From NCBI GenBank assembly GCA_963691705.1, contig OY829539.1:7876501-7940500 (forward strand): a stretch of 64,000 nucleotides of DNA. The letters are read 5' to 3'. Positions within the stretch are counted from its first letter, which is position 1. Every line of letters begins with the position of its first letter. Origin of the DNA: Viola odorata. Taxonomy: Eukaryota > Streptophyta > Magnoliopsida > Malpighiales > Violaceae. The translations under genes and the position numbers were made by a program. Below are positions 24,436 through 37,700 of this stretch, piece by piece. Under the pieces are notes generated by a model. The model saw only the letters and a program-made list of their open reading frames with translations, did no database searches and was not told the origin of the DNA.

Positions 24436-24978
24436 CTTTGGGGTCGGTATCCCAATGCTTTAATGCAGGTGTGCATCTAGGCAGGAAGCGCCTTATCGAG
24501 ACCTCGGCAATTGACGGGTTTGATCATTCCGGTGCTTTGGTTGTTTGTGTTCATGTTTTGGGACTGTTTTTTATTTTGTGAATGCTCAAGGGCGAGCATT
24601 GGGCAGTGTGGGGATATTTGATTACATGTATTTTATGCATGTTTTTCCTTCCATTCTTACCTCGATTTAGGCCTTGATACTACTAATTCGCTCGTGTTTC
24701 CATCTTTCTCGCAGATCAAGGCCAAGAAGGAGAAATGTGCGAAAAGACATACTTTCTGGGCAATTTCAGAAGAGTTTAAGCTTCAAGACTAGCGTCGAGA
24801 CCGTAGACACCAATTTCTCCATGTACTAATGTACTCGGATTGATATGCAAACTCTATTTTTGTGCTGTGTTATCTGCATTTTGAGTGACTAAACATATAG
24901 CCTTGTTTGCGAGCGAGTGAGTAAACACATATCTGGTGAGGGCTGCTCGTGAGTAGGCCTGATGTGGAAAAGTTCTAC
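24436..24978 (+). repeat. Monomer 46: B with cggc
   Basis: A B-type copy with cggcaattg instead of the ccgcaattg usual before 17 kb, and a private attccggtgc. It separates the mosaic zone from the pentamer pair. Confidence 0.85.
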
Positions 24979-27693
24979 CTTTGGGGTCGGTATCCCAATG
25001 CTTTAATGCAGTTGTGCATCTAGGCAGGAAGCGCCTTATCGAGACCTCGGCAATTGACGGGTTTGATCATTCCAGTGCTTTGGTAGTTTGTGTTCATGTT
25101 TTGGGACTATTTTTTATTTTGTGAATGCTCAAGGGCGAGCATTGGGCAGTGCGGGGATATTTGATTACATGTATTTTATGCATGTTCTTCCTTCCATTCT
25201 TACCTTGATTTAGGCCTTGATACTACTAATTCGCTCGTGTTTCCATCTCTATCGCAGATCAAGGCCAAGAAGGAGAAATGTGCGAAAAGACATACTTTCT
25301 GGGCAATTTCAGAAGAGTTTAAGCTTCAAGACTAGCGTCGAGACCGTAGACACCAATTTCTCCATGTACTAATGTACTCGGATTGATATGCAAACTCTAT
25401 TTTTGTGTTGTGTTATCTGCATTTTGAGTGACTAAACATATAGCCTTGTTTGCGAGCGAGTGAGTAAACACATATCTGGTGAGGGCTGCTCGTGAGTAGG
25501 CCTGATGTGGAAAAGTTCTACCTTTGGGGTCGGTATCCCAATGCTTTAATGCAGTTGTGCATCTAGGCAGGAAGCGCCTTATCGAGACCTCGGCAATTGA
25601 CGGGTTTGATCATTCCAGTGCTTTGGTTGTTTGTGTTCATGTTTTGGGACTATTTTTTATTTTGTGAATGCTCAAGGGCGAGCATTGGGCAGTGCGGGGA
25701 TATTTGATTACATGTATTTTATGCATGTTTTTCCTTCCATTCTTACCTTGATTTAGGCCTTGATACTACTAATTCGCTCGTGTTTCCATCTCTATCGCAG
25801 ATCAAGGCCAAGAAGCAGAAATGTGCTAAAAGACATACTTTGTGGGCAATTTCAGAAGAGTTTAAGCTTCAAGACTAGCGTCGAGACCGTAGACACCAAT
25901 TTCTCCATGTGCTAATGTACTCGGATTGATATGCAAACTCTATTTTTGTGCTGTGTTATCTGCATTTTGAGTGACTAAACATATAGCCTTGTTTGCGAGC
26001 GAGTGAGTAAACACATATCTGGTGAGGGCTGCTCGTGACTAGGCCTGATGTGGAAAAGTTCTACCTTTGGGGTCGGTATCCCAATGCTTTAATGCAGGTG
26101 TGCATCTAGGCAGGAAGCGCCTTATCGAGACCTCGGCAATTGACGGGTTTGATCATTCCAGTGCTTTGGTTGTTTGTGTTCATGTTTTGGGACTGTTTTT
26201 TATTTTGTGAATGCTCAAGGGCGAGCATTGGGCAGTGTGGGGATATTTGATTACATGTATTTTATGCATGTTCTTCCTTCCATTCTTACCTCGATTTAGG
26301 CCTTGATACTACTAATTCGCTCGTGTTTCCATCTTTCTCGCAGATCAAGGCCAAGAAGGAGAAATGTGCGAAAAGACATACTTTCTGGGCAATTTCAGAA
26401 GAGTTTAAGCTTCAAGACTAGCGTCGAGACCGTAGACACCAATTTCTCCATGTACTAATGTACTCGGATTGATATGCAAACTCTATTTTTGTGCTGTGTT
26501 ATCTGCATTTTGAGTGACTAAACATATAGCCTTGTTTGCGAGCGAGTGAGTAAACACATATCTGGTGAGGGCTGCTCGTGAGTAGGCCTGATGTGGAAAA
26601 GTTCTACCTTTGGGGTCGGTATCCCAATGCTTTAATGCAGTTGTGCATCTAGGCAGGAAGCGCCTTATCGAGACCTCGGCAATTGACGGGTTTGATCATT
26701 CCAGTGCTTTGGTTGTTTGTGTTCATGTTTTGGGACTATTTTTTATTTTGTGAATGCTCAAGGGCGAGCATTGGGCAGTGCGGGGATATTTGATTACATG
26801 TATTTTATGCATGTTTTTCCTTCCATTCTTACCTTGATTTAGGCCTTGATACTACTAATTCGCTCGTGTTTCCATCTCTATCGCAGATCAAGGCCAAGAA
26901 GCAGAAATGTGCTAAAAGACATACTTTGTGGGCAATTTCAGAAGAGTTTAAGCTTCAAGACTAGCGTCGAGACCATAGACACCAATTTCTCCATGTGCTA
27001 ATGTACTCGGATTGATATGCAAACTCTATTTTTGTGCTGTGTTATCTGCATTTTGAGTGACTAAACATATAGCCTTGTTTGCGACCGAGTGAGTAAACAC
27101 ATATCTGGTGAGGGCTGCTCGTGACTAGGCCTGATGTGGAAAAGTTCTACCTTTGGGGTCGGTATCCCAATGCTTTAATGCAGGTGTGCATCTAGGCAGG
27201 AAGCGCCTTATCGAGACCTCGGCAATTGACGGGTTTGATCATTCCAGTGCTTTGGTTGTTTGTGTTCATGTTTTGGGACTGTTTTTTATTTTGTGAATGC
27301 TCAAGGGCGAGCATTGGGCAGTGTGGGGATATTTGATTACATGTATTTTATGCATGTTTTTCCTTCCATTCTTACCTCGATTTAGGCCTTGATACTACTA
27401 ATTCGCTCGTGTTTCCATCTTTCTCGCAGATCAAGGCCAAGAAGGAGAAATGTGCGAAAAGACATACTTTCTGGGCAATTTCAGAAGAGTTTAAGCTTCA
27501 AGACTAGCGTCGAGACCGTAGACACCAATTTCTCCATGTACTAATGTACTCGGATTGATATGCAAACTCTATTTTTGTGCTGTGTTATCTGCATTTTGAG
27601 TGACTAAACATATAGCCTTGTTTGCGAGCGAGTGAGTAAACACATATCTGGTGAGGGCTGCTCGTGAGTAGGCCTGATGTGGAAAAGTTCTAC
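24979..27693 (+). repeat. Pentamer F-G-B-G-B, copy 1 (monomers 47-51)
   Basis: The first, second and fourth monomers carry gcagttgtgc (splice-donor GT lost) and accttgattt. The first is an A/B recombinant (A left half, B right half with tgttgtg). The third has gttcttcc. The fourth has gcgaccgag. The whole order repeats 2715 bp later. Private here are tggtagttt and gttcttcc in monomer 47. Confidence 0.9.
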
Positions 27694-30408
27694 CTTTGGG
27701 GTCGGTATCCCAATGCTTTAATGCAGTTGTGCATCTAGGCAGGAAGCGCCTTATCGAGACCTCGGCAATTGACGGGTTTGATCATTCCAGTGCTTTGGTT
27801 GTTTGTGTTCATGTTTTGGGACTATTTTTTATTTTGTGAATGCTCAAGGGCGAGCATTGGGCAGTGCGGGGATATTTGATTACATGTATTTTATGCATGT
27901 TTTTCCTTCCATTCTTACCTTGATTTAGGCCTTGATACTACTAATTCGCTCGTGTTTCCATCTCTATCGCAGATCAAGGCCAAGAAGGAGAAATGTGCGA
28001 AAAGACATACTTTCTGGGCAATTTCAGAAGAGTTTAAGCTTCAAGACTAGCGTCGAGACCGTAGACACCAATTTCTCCATGTACTAATGTACTCGGATTG
28101 ATATGCAAACTCTATTTTTGTGTTGTGTTATCTGCATTTTGAGTGACTAAACATATAGCCTTGTTTGCGAGCGAGTGAGTAAACACATATCTGGTGAGGG
28201 CTGCTCGTGAGTAGGCCTGATGTGGAAAAGTTCTACCTTTGGGGTCGGTATCCCAATGCTTTAATGCAGTTGTGCATCTAGGCAGGAAGCGCCTTATCGA
28301 GACCTCGGCAATTGACGGGTTTGATCATTCCAGTGCTTTGGTTGTTTGTGTTCATGTTTTGGGACTATTTTTTATTTTGTGAATGCTCAAGGGCGAGCAT
28401 TGGGCAGTGCGGGGATATTTGATTACATGTATTTTATGCATGTTTTTCCTTCCATTCTTACCTTGATTTAGGCCTTGATACTACTAATTCGCTCGTGTTT
28501 CCATCTCTATCGCAGATCAAGGCCAAGAAGCAGAAATGTGCTAAAAGACATACTTTGTGGGCAATTTCAGAAGAGTTTAAGCTTCAAGACTAGCGTCGAG
28601 ACCGTAGACACCAATTTCTCCATGTGCTAATGTACTCGGATTGATATGCAAACTCTATTTTTGTGCTGTGTTATCTGCATTTTGAGTGACTAAACATATA
28701 GCCTTGTTTGCGAGCGAGTGAGTAAACACATATCTGGTGAGGGCTGCTCGTGACTAGGCCTGATGTGGAAAAGTTCTACCTTTGGGGTCGGTATCCCAAT
28801 GCTTTAATGCAGGTGTGCATCTAGGCAGGAAGCGCCTTATCGAGACCTCGGCAATTGACGGGTTTGATCATTCCAGTGCTTTGGTTGTTTGTGTTCATGT
28901 TTTGGGACTGTTTTTTATTTTGTGAATGCTCAAGGGCGAGCATTGGGCAGTGTGGGGATATTTGATTACATGTATTTTATGCATGTTCTTCCTTCCATTC
29001 TTACCTCGATTTAGGCCTTGATACTACTAATTCGCTCGTGTTTCCATCTTTCTCGCAGATCAAGGCCAAGAAGGAGAAATGTGCGAAAAGACATACTTTC
29101 TGGGCAATTTCAGAAGAGTTTAAGCTTCAAGACTAGCGTCGAGACCGTAGACACCAATTTCTCCATGTACTAATGTACTCGGATTGATATGCAAACTCTA
29201 TTTTTGTGCTGTGTTATCTGCATTTTGAGTGACTAAACATATAGCCTTGTTTGCGAGCGAGTGAGTAAACACATATCTGGTGAGGGCTGCTCGTGAGTAG
29301 GCCTGATGTGGAAAAGTTCTACCTTTGGGGTCGGTATCCCAATGCTTTAATGCAGTTGTGCATCTAGGCAGGAAGCGCCTTATCGAGACCTCGGCAATTG
29401 ACGGGTTTGATCATTCCAGTGCTTTGGTTGTTTGTGTTCATGTTTTGGGACTATTTTTTATTTTGTGAATGCTCAAGGGCGAGCATTGGGCAGTGCGGGG
29501 ATATTTGATTACATGTATTTTATGCATGTTTTTCCTTCCATTCTTACCTTGATTTAGGCCTTGATACTACTAATTCGCTCGTGTTTCCATCTCTATCGCA
29601 GATCAAGGCCAAGAAGCAGAAATGTGCTAAAAGACATACTTTGTGGGCAATTTCAGAAGAGTTTAAGCTTCAAGACTAGCGTCGAGACCATAGACACCAA
29701 TTTCTCCATGTGCTAATGTACTCGGATTGATATGCAAACTCTATTTTTGTGCTGTGTTATCTGCATTTTGAGTGACTAAACATATAGCCTTGTTTGCGAC
29801 CGAGTGAGTAAACACATATCTGGTGAGGGCTGCTCGTGACTAGGCCTGATGTGGAAAAGTTCTACCTTTGGGGTCGGTATCCCAATGCTTTAATGCAGGT
29901 GTGCATCTAGGCAGGAAGCGCCTTATCGAGACCTCGGCAATTGACGGGTTTGATCATTCCAGTGCTTTGGTTGTTTGTGTTCATGTTTTGGGACTGTTTT
30001 TTATTTTGTGAATGCTCAAGGGCGAGCATTGGGCAGTGTGGGGATATTTGATTACATGTATTTTATGCATGTTTTTCCTTCCATTCTTACCTCGATTTAG
30101 GCCTTGATACTACTAATTCGCTCGTGTTTCCATCTTTCTCGCAGATCAAGGCCAAGAAGGAGAAATGTGCGAAAAGACATACTTTCTGGGCAATTTCAGA
30201 AGAGTTTAAGCTTCAAGACTAGCGTCGAGACCGTAGACACCAATTTCTCCATGTACTAATGTACTCGGATTGATATGCAAACTCTATTTTTGTGCTGTGT
30301 TATCTGCATTTTGAGTGACTAAACATATAGCCTTGTTTGCGAGCGAGTGAGTAAACACATATCTGGTGAGGGCTGCTCGTGAGTAGGCCTGATGTGGAAA
30401 AGTTCTAC
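27694..30408 (+). repeat. Pentamer F-G-B-G-B, copy 2 (monomers 52-56)
   Basis: Same five marked monomers as 24979-27693 in the same order, including the A/B recombinant first unit and gcgaccgag in the fourth. A further G monomer (57, gcgaccgag but gtactaatg) follows, so dimers of this block also spread on their own. Confidence 0.9.
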
Positions 30409-30951
30409 CTTTGGGGTCGGTATCCCAATGCTTTAATGCAGTTGTGCATCTAGGCAGGAAGCGCCTTATCGAGACCTCGGCAATTGACGGGTTTGATCAT
30501 TCCAGTGCTTTGGTTGTTTGTGTTCATGTTTTGGGACTATTTTTTATTTTGTGAATGCTCAAGGGCGAGCATTGGGCAGTGCGGGGATATTTGATTACAT
30601 GTATTTTATGCATGTTTTTCCTTCCATTCTTACCTTGATTTAGGCCTTGATACTACTAATTCGCTCGTGTTTCCATCTCTATCGCAGATCAAGGCCAAGA
30701 AGCAGAAATGTGCTAAAAGACATACTTTGTGGGCAATTTCAGAAGAGTTTAAGCTTCAAGACTAGCGTCGAGACCATAGACACCAATTTCTCCATGTACT
30801 AATGTACTCGGATTGATATGCAAACTCTATTTTTGTGCTGTGTTATCTGCATTTTGAGTGACTAAACATATAGCCTTGTTTGCGACCGAGTGAGTAAACA
30901 CATATCTGGTGAGGGCTGCTCGTGACTAGGCCTGATGTGGAAAAGTTCTAC
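30409..30951 (+). repeat. Monomer 57: G with gcgaccgag
   Basis: A copy of the fourth pentamer unit except that it keeps gtactaatg where monomers 50 and 55 read gtgctaatg. It sits between the pentamer pair and the heptamer pair. Confidence 0.85.
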
Positions 30952-33900
30952 CTTTGGGGTCGGTATCCCAATGCTTTAATGCAGGTGTGCATCTAGGCAG
31001 GAAGCGCCTTATCGAGACCTCGGCAATTGACGGGTTTGATCATTCCAGTGCTTTGGTTGTTTGTGTTCATGTTTTGGGACTGTTTTTTATTTTGTGAATG
31101 CTTAAGGGCGAGCATTGGGCAGTGTGGGGATATTTGATTACATGTATTTTATGCATGTTTTTCCTTCCATTCTTACCTCGATTTAGGCCTTGATACTACT
31201 AATTCGCTCGTGTTTCCATCTTTCTCGCAGATCAAGGCCAAGAAGGAGAAATGTGCGAAAAGACATACTTTCTGGGCAATTTCAGAAGAGTTTAAGCTTC
31301 AAGACTAGCGTCGAGACCGTAGACACCAATTTCTCCATGTACTAATGTACTCGGATTGATATGCAAACTCTATTTTTGTGCTGTGTTATCTGCATTTTGA
31401 GTGACTAAACATATAGCCTTGTTTGCGAGCGAGTGAGTAAACACATATCTGGTGAGGGCTGCTCGTGAGTAGGCCTGATGTGGAAAAGTTCTACCTTTGG
31501 GGTCGGTATCCCAATGCTTTAATGCAGTTGTGCATCTAGGCAGGAAGCGCCTTATCGAGACCTCGGCAATTGACGGGTTTGATCATTCCAGTGCTTTGGT
31601 TGTTTGTGTTCATGTTTTGGGACTATTTTTTATTTTGTGAATGCTCAAGGGCGAGCATTGGGCAGTGCGGGGATATTTGATTACATGTATTTTATGCATG
31701 TTTTTCCTTCCATTCTTACCTTGATTTAGGCCTTGATACTACTAATTCGCTCGTGTTTCCATCTCTATCGCAGATCAAGGCCAAGAAGCAGAAATGTGCT
31801 AAAAGACATACTTTGTGGGCAATTTCAGAAGAGTTTAAGCTTCAAGACTAGCGTCGAGACCATAGACACCAATTTCTCCATGTGCTAATGTACTCGGATT
31901 GATATGCAAACTCTATTTTTGTGCTGTGTTATCTGCATTTTGAGTGACTAAACATATAGCCTTGTTTGCGAGCGAGTGAGTAAACACATATCTGGTGAGG
32001 GCTGCTCGTGACTAGGCCTGATGTGGAAAAGTTCTACCTTTGGGGTCGGTATCCCAATGCTTTAATGCAGGTGTGCATCTAGGCAGGAAGCGCCTTATCG
32101 AGACCTCGGCAATTGACGGGTTTGATCATTCCAGTGCTTTGGTTGTTTGTGTTCATGTTTTGGGACTGTTTTTTATTTTGTGAATGCTCAAGGGCGAGCA
32201 TTGGGCAGTGTGGGGATATTTGATTACATGTATTTTATGCATGTTTTTCCTTCCATTCTTACCTCGATTTAGGCCTTGATACTACTAATTCGCTCGTGTT
32301 TCCATCTTTCTCGCAGATCAAGGCCAAGAAGGAGAAATGTGCGAAAAGACATACTTTCTGGGCAATTTCAGAAGAGTTTAAGCTTCAAGACTAGCGTCGA
32401 GACCGTAGACACCAATTTCTCCATGTACTAATGTACTCGGATTGATATGCAAACTCTATTTTTGTGCTGTGTTATCTGCATTTTGAGTGACTAAACATAT
32501 AGCCTTGTTTGCGAGCGAGTGAGTAAACACATATCTGGTGAGGGCTGCTCGTGAGTAGGCCTGATGTGGAAAAGTTCTACCATTGGGGTCGGTATCCCAA
32601 TGCTTTAATGCAGGTGTGCATCTAGGCAGGAAGCGCCTTATCGAGACCTCGGCAATTGACGGGTTTGATCATTCCAGTGCTTTGGTTGTTTGTGTTCATG
32701 TTTTGGGACTATTTTTTATTTTGTGAATGCTCAAGGGCGAGCATTGGGCAGTGCGGGGATATTTGATTACATGTATTTTATGCATGTTTTTCCTTCCATT
32801 CTTACCTCGATTTAGGCCTTGATACTACTAATTCGCTCGTGTTTCCATCTCTATCGCAGATCAAGGCCAAGAAGCAGAAATGTGCTAAAAGACATACTTT
32901 CTGGGCAATTTCAGAAGAGTTTAAGGTTGAAGACTAGCGTCGAGACCATAGACACCAATTTCTCCATGTACTAATGTACTCGGATTGATATGCAAACTCT
33001 ATTTTTGTGGTGTGTTATCTGCATTTTGAGTGACTAAACATATAGCCTTGTTTGCGAGCGAGTGAGTAAACACATATCTGGTGAGGGCTGCTCGTGACTA
33101 GGCCTGATGTAGAAAAGTTCTACCTTTGGGGTCGATATGCCAATGCTTTAATGCAGGTGTGCATCTAGGCAGGAAGCGCCTTATCGAGACCTTGATAATT
33201 AACGGGTTTGATCATTCCAGTGCTTTGGTTGTTTGTGTTCATGTTTTGGGACTGTTTTTTATTTTGTGATAGCTCAAGGGCGAGCATTCGGCTGTGTGGG
33301 GATATTTTATTACATGTATTTTATGCATGTTTTTCCTTCCATTCTTTCCTCGATTTAGGCATTGATACTACTAATTCGCTCGTGTTTCCATCTTTATCGC
33401 AGATCAAGGCCAAGTAGGAGAAATGTGCGAAAAGACATACTTTCTGGGCAATTTCAGAAGAGTTTAAGCTTCAAGACTAACGTCGAGACCATAGACACTA
33501 ATTTCTCCATGTACTAATGTACTCGGATTGATATGCAAACTCTATTTTTGTGCTGTGTTATCTGCATTTTGAGTGACTAAACATATAGCCTTGTTTGCGA
33601 GCGAGTGAGTAAACACATATCTGGTGAGGGCTGCTCGTGAGTAGGCCTGATGTGGAAAAGTTTTACCTTTGGGGTCGGTATCCCAATTCTTTAATGCAGG
33701 TGTGCATCTAGGCAGGAAGCGCCTTATCGAGACCTCGGCAATTGATGGGTTTGATCATTCCAGTGCTTTGGTTATTTGTGTTCATGTTTTGAAACTGGTT
33801 TTTATTTTGTGAATGCTCAAGGGCGAGCATTGGGCAGTGTGCGGATATTTGATTACATGTATTTTATGCATGTTTTTCCTTCCATTCTTACCTCGATTTA

Positions 33901-34752
33901 GGCCTTGATACTACTAATTCGCTCGTGTTTCCATCTCTATCGCAGATCAAGGCCAAGAAGCAGAAATGTGCTAAAAGACATACTTTGTGGGCAATTTCAG
34001 AAGAGTTTAAGCTTGAAGACTAGCGTCGAGACCATAGACACCAATTTCTCCATGTACTAATGTACTCGGATTGATATGCAAACTCTATTTTTGTGCTGTG
34101 TTATCTGCATTTTGAGTGACTAAACATATAGCCTTGTTTGCGAGCGAGTGAGTAAACACATATCTGGTGAGGGCTGCTCGTGACTAGGCCTGATGTGGAA
34201 AAGTTCTACCTTTGGGGTCGGTATCCCAATGCTTTAATGCAGGTGTGCATCTAGGCAGGAAGCGCCTTATCGAGACCTTGATAATTAACGGGTTTGATCA
34301 TTCCAGTGCTTTGGTTGTTTGTGTTCATGTTTTGGGACTGTTTTTTATTTTGTGATAGATCAAGGGCGAGCATAGGGTTGTGTGGGGATATTTGATTACA
34401 TGTATTTTATGCATGTTTTTCCTTCCATTCTTACCTCGATTTAGGCCTTGATACTACTAATTCGCTCGTGTTTCCATCTTTATCGCAGATCAAGGCCAAG
34501 TAGGAGAAATGTGCGAAAAGACATACTTTCTGGGCAATTTCAGAAGAGTTTAAGCTTGAAGACTAGCGTCGAGACCATAGACACCAATTTCTCCATGTAC
34601 TAATGTACTCGGATTGATATGCAAACTCTATTTATGTGCTGTGTTATCTGCATTTTGAGTGACTAAACATATAGCCTTGTTTGCGAGCGAGTGAGTAAAC
34701 ACATATCTGGTGAGGGCTGCTCGTGAGTAGGCCTGATGTGGAAAAGTTCTAC
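30952..34752 (+). repeat. Heptamer, copy 1 (monomers 58-64)
   Basis: The order is B with gcttaagg; G with gtgctaatg; B; J-like with aaggttgaag, gtggtgtg and gatgtagaaa; K with gtcgatatgcc and ctttcctcg; L with gaaactgg, gtgcggat and gatgggt; C with catagggttg and ttatgtgctg. Every marker recurs in order 3801 bp downstream. I found no difference between the two copies by eye. The left limit is near the 518c/518g switch at the monomer 57/58 junction. Confidence 0.92.
33124..33666 (+). repeat. Class K monomer (62), intron-internal stop lost
   Basis: Markers are gtcgatatgcc, tgataattaa, gatagctc, cggctgtg, ggcattg, TAG at 291-293, gactaacg and cact. A g to t change at offset 185 turns the usual TGA into TTA. 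That leaves an open frame from a TTG at 33208 to TAG at 33417 (69 codons). The frame is hydrophobic early on, but it lacks ATG at its start and any recognisable domain. I do not call it a gene. Confidence 0.85.
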
Positions 34753-37700
34753 CTTTGGGGTCGGTATCCCAATGCTTTAATGCAGGTGTGCATCTAGGCA
34801 GGAAGCGCCTTATCGAGACCTCGGCAATTGACGGGTTTGATCATTCCAGTGCTTTGGTTGTTTGTGTTCATGTTTTGGGACTGTTTTTTATTTTGTGAAT
34901 GCTTAAGGGCGAGCATTGGGCAGTGTGGGGATATTTGATTACATGTATTTTATGCATGTTTTTCCTTCCATTCTTACCTCGATTTAGGCCTTGATACTAC
35001 TAATTCGCTCGTGTTTCCATCTTTCTCGCAGATCAAGGCCAAGAAGGAGAAATGTGCGAAAAGACATACTTTCTGGGCAATTTCAGAAGAGTTTAAGCTT
35101 CAAGACTAGCGTCGAGACCGTAGACACCAATTTCTCCATGTACTAATGTACTCGGATTGATATGCAAACTCTATTTTTGTGCTGTGTTATCTGCATTTTG
35201 AGTGACTAAACATATAGCCTTGTTTGCGAGCGAGTGAGTAAACACATATCTGGTGAGGGCTGCTCGTGAGTAGGCCTGATGTGGAAAAGTTCTACCTTTG
35301 GGGTCGGTATCCCAATGCTTTAATGCAGTTGTGCATCTAGGCAGGAAGCGCCTTATCGAGACCTCGGCAATTGACGGGTTTGATCATTCCAGTGCTTTGG
35401 TTGTTTGTGTTCATGTTTTGGGACTATTTTTTATTTTGTGAATGCTCAAGGGCGAGCATTGGGCAGTGCGGGGATATTTGATTACATGTATTTTATGCAT
35501 GTTTTTCCTTCCATTCTTACCTTGATTTAGGCCTTGATACTACTAATTCGCTCGTGTTTCCATCTCTATCGCAGATCAAGGCCAAGAAGCAGAAATGTGC
35601 TAAAAGACATACTTTGTGGGCAATTTCAGAAGAGTTTAAGCTTCAAGACTAGCGTCGAGACCATAGACACCAATTTCTCCATGTGCTAATGTACTCGGAT
35701 TGATATGCAAACTCTATTTTTGTGCTGTGTTATCTGCATTTTGAGTGACTAAACATATAGCCTTGTTTGCGAGCGAGTGAGTAAACACATATCTGGTGAG
35801 GGCTGCTCGTGACTAGGCCTGATGTGGAAAAGTTCTACCTTTGGGGTCGGTATCCCAATGCTTTAATGCAGGTGTGCATCTAGGCAGGAAGCGCCTTATC
35901 GAGACCTCGGCAATTGACGGGTTTGATCATTCCAGTGCTTTGGTTGTTTGTGTTCATGTTTTGGGACTGTTTTTTATTTTGTGAATGCTCAAGGGCGAGC
36001 ATTGGGCAGTGTGGGGATATTTGATTACATGTATTTTATGCATGTTTTTCCTTCCATTCTTACCTCGATTTAGGCCTTGATACTACTAATTCGCTCGTGT
36101 TTCCATCTTTCTCGCAGATCAAGGCCAAGAAGGAGAAATGTGCGAAAAGACATACTTTCTGGGCAATTTCAGAAGAGTTTAAGCTTCAAGACTAGCGTCG
36201 AGACCGTAGACACCAATTTCTCCATGTACTAATGTACTCGGATTGATATGCAAACTCTATTTTTGTGCTGTGTTATCTGCATTTTGAGTGACTAAACATA
36301 TAGCCTTGTTTGCGAGCGAGTGAGTAAACACATATCTGGTGAGGGCTGCTCGTGAGTAGGCCTGATGTGGAAAAGTTCTACCATTGGGGTCGGTATCCCA
36401 ATGCTTTAATGCAGGTGTGCATCTAGGCAGGAAGCGCCTTATCGAGACCTCGGCAATTGACGGGTTTGATCATTCCAGTGCTTTGGTTGTTTGTGTTCAT
36501 GTTTTGGGACTATTTTTTATTTTGTGAATGCTCAAGGGCGAGCATTGGGCAGTGCGGGGATATTTGATTACATGTATTTTATGCATGTTTTTCCTTCCAT
36601 TCTTACCTCGATTTAGGCCTTGATACTACTAATTCGCTCGTGTTTCCATCTCTATCGCAGATCAAGGCCAAGAAGCAGAAATGTGCTAAAAGACATACTT
36701 TCTGGGCAATTTCAGAAGAGTTTAAGGTTGAAGACTAGCGTCGAGACCATAGACACCAATTTCTCCATGTACTAATGTACTCGGATTGATATGCAAACTC
36801 TATTTTTGTGGTGTGTTATCTGCATTTTGAGTGACTAAACATATAGCCTTGTTTGCGAGCGAGTGAGTAAACACATATCTGGTGAGGGCTGCTCGTGACT
36901 AGGCCTGATGTAGAAAAGTTCTACCTTTGGGGTCGATATGCCAATGCTTTAATGCAGGTGTGCATCTAGGCAGGAAGCGCCTTATCGAGACCTTGATAAT
37001 TAACGGGTTTGATCATTCCAGTGCTTTGGTTGTTTGTGTTCATGTTTTGGGACTGTTTTTTATTTTGTGATAGCTCAAGGGCGAGCATTCGGCTGTGTGG
37101 GGATATTTTATTACATGTATTTTATGCATGTTTTTCCTTCCATTCTTTCCTCGATTTAGGCATTGATACTACTAATTCGCTCGTGTTTCCATCTTTATCG
37201 CAGATCAAGGCCAAGTAGGAGAAATGTGCGAAAAGACATACTTTCTGGGCAATTTCAGAAGAGTTTAAGCTTCAAGACTAACGTCGAGACCATAGACACT
37301 AATTTCTCCATGTACTAATGTACTCGGATTGATATGCAAACTCTATTTTTGTGCTGTGTTATCTGCATTTTGAGTGACTAAACATATAGCCTTGTTTGCG
37401 AGCGAGTGAGTAAACACATATCTGGTGAGGGCTGCTCGTGAGTAGGCCTGATGTGGAAAAGTTTTACCTTTGGGGTCGGTATCCCAATTCTTTAATGCAG
37501 GTGTGCATCTAGGCAGGAAGCGCCTTATCGAGACCTCGGCAATTGATGGGTTTGATCATTCCAGTGCTTTGGTTATTTGTGTTCATGTTTTGAAACTGGT
37601 TTTTATTTTGTGAATGCTCAAGGGCGAGCATTGGGCAGTGTGCGGATATTTGATTACATGTATTTTATGCATGTTTTTCCTTCCATTCTTACCTCGATTT

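Noticed and set aside
33208..33417. 69-codon open frame, repeated at 37009, 44068, 46240 and 49498, with a 72-codon version at 53833
   Set aside because: It starts at TTG, has no recognisable domain, lies inside the satellite unit, and is open only because one base change removed a TGA. The copies are block duplications, not independent evidence of coding.
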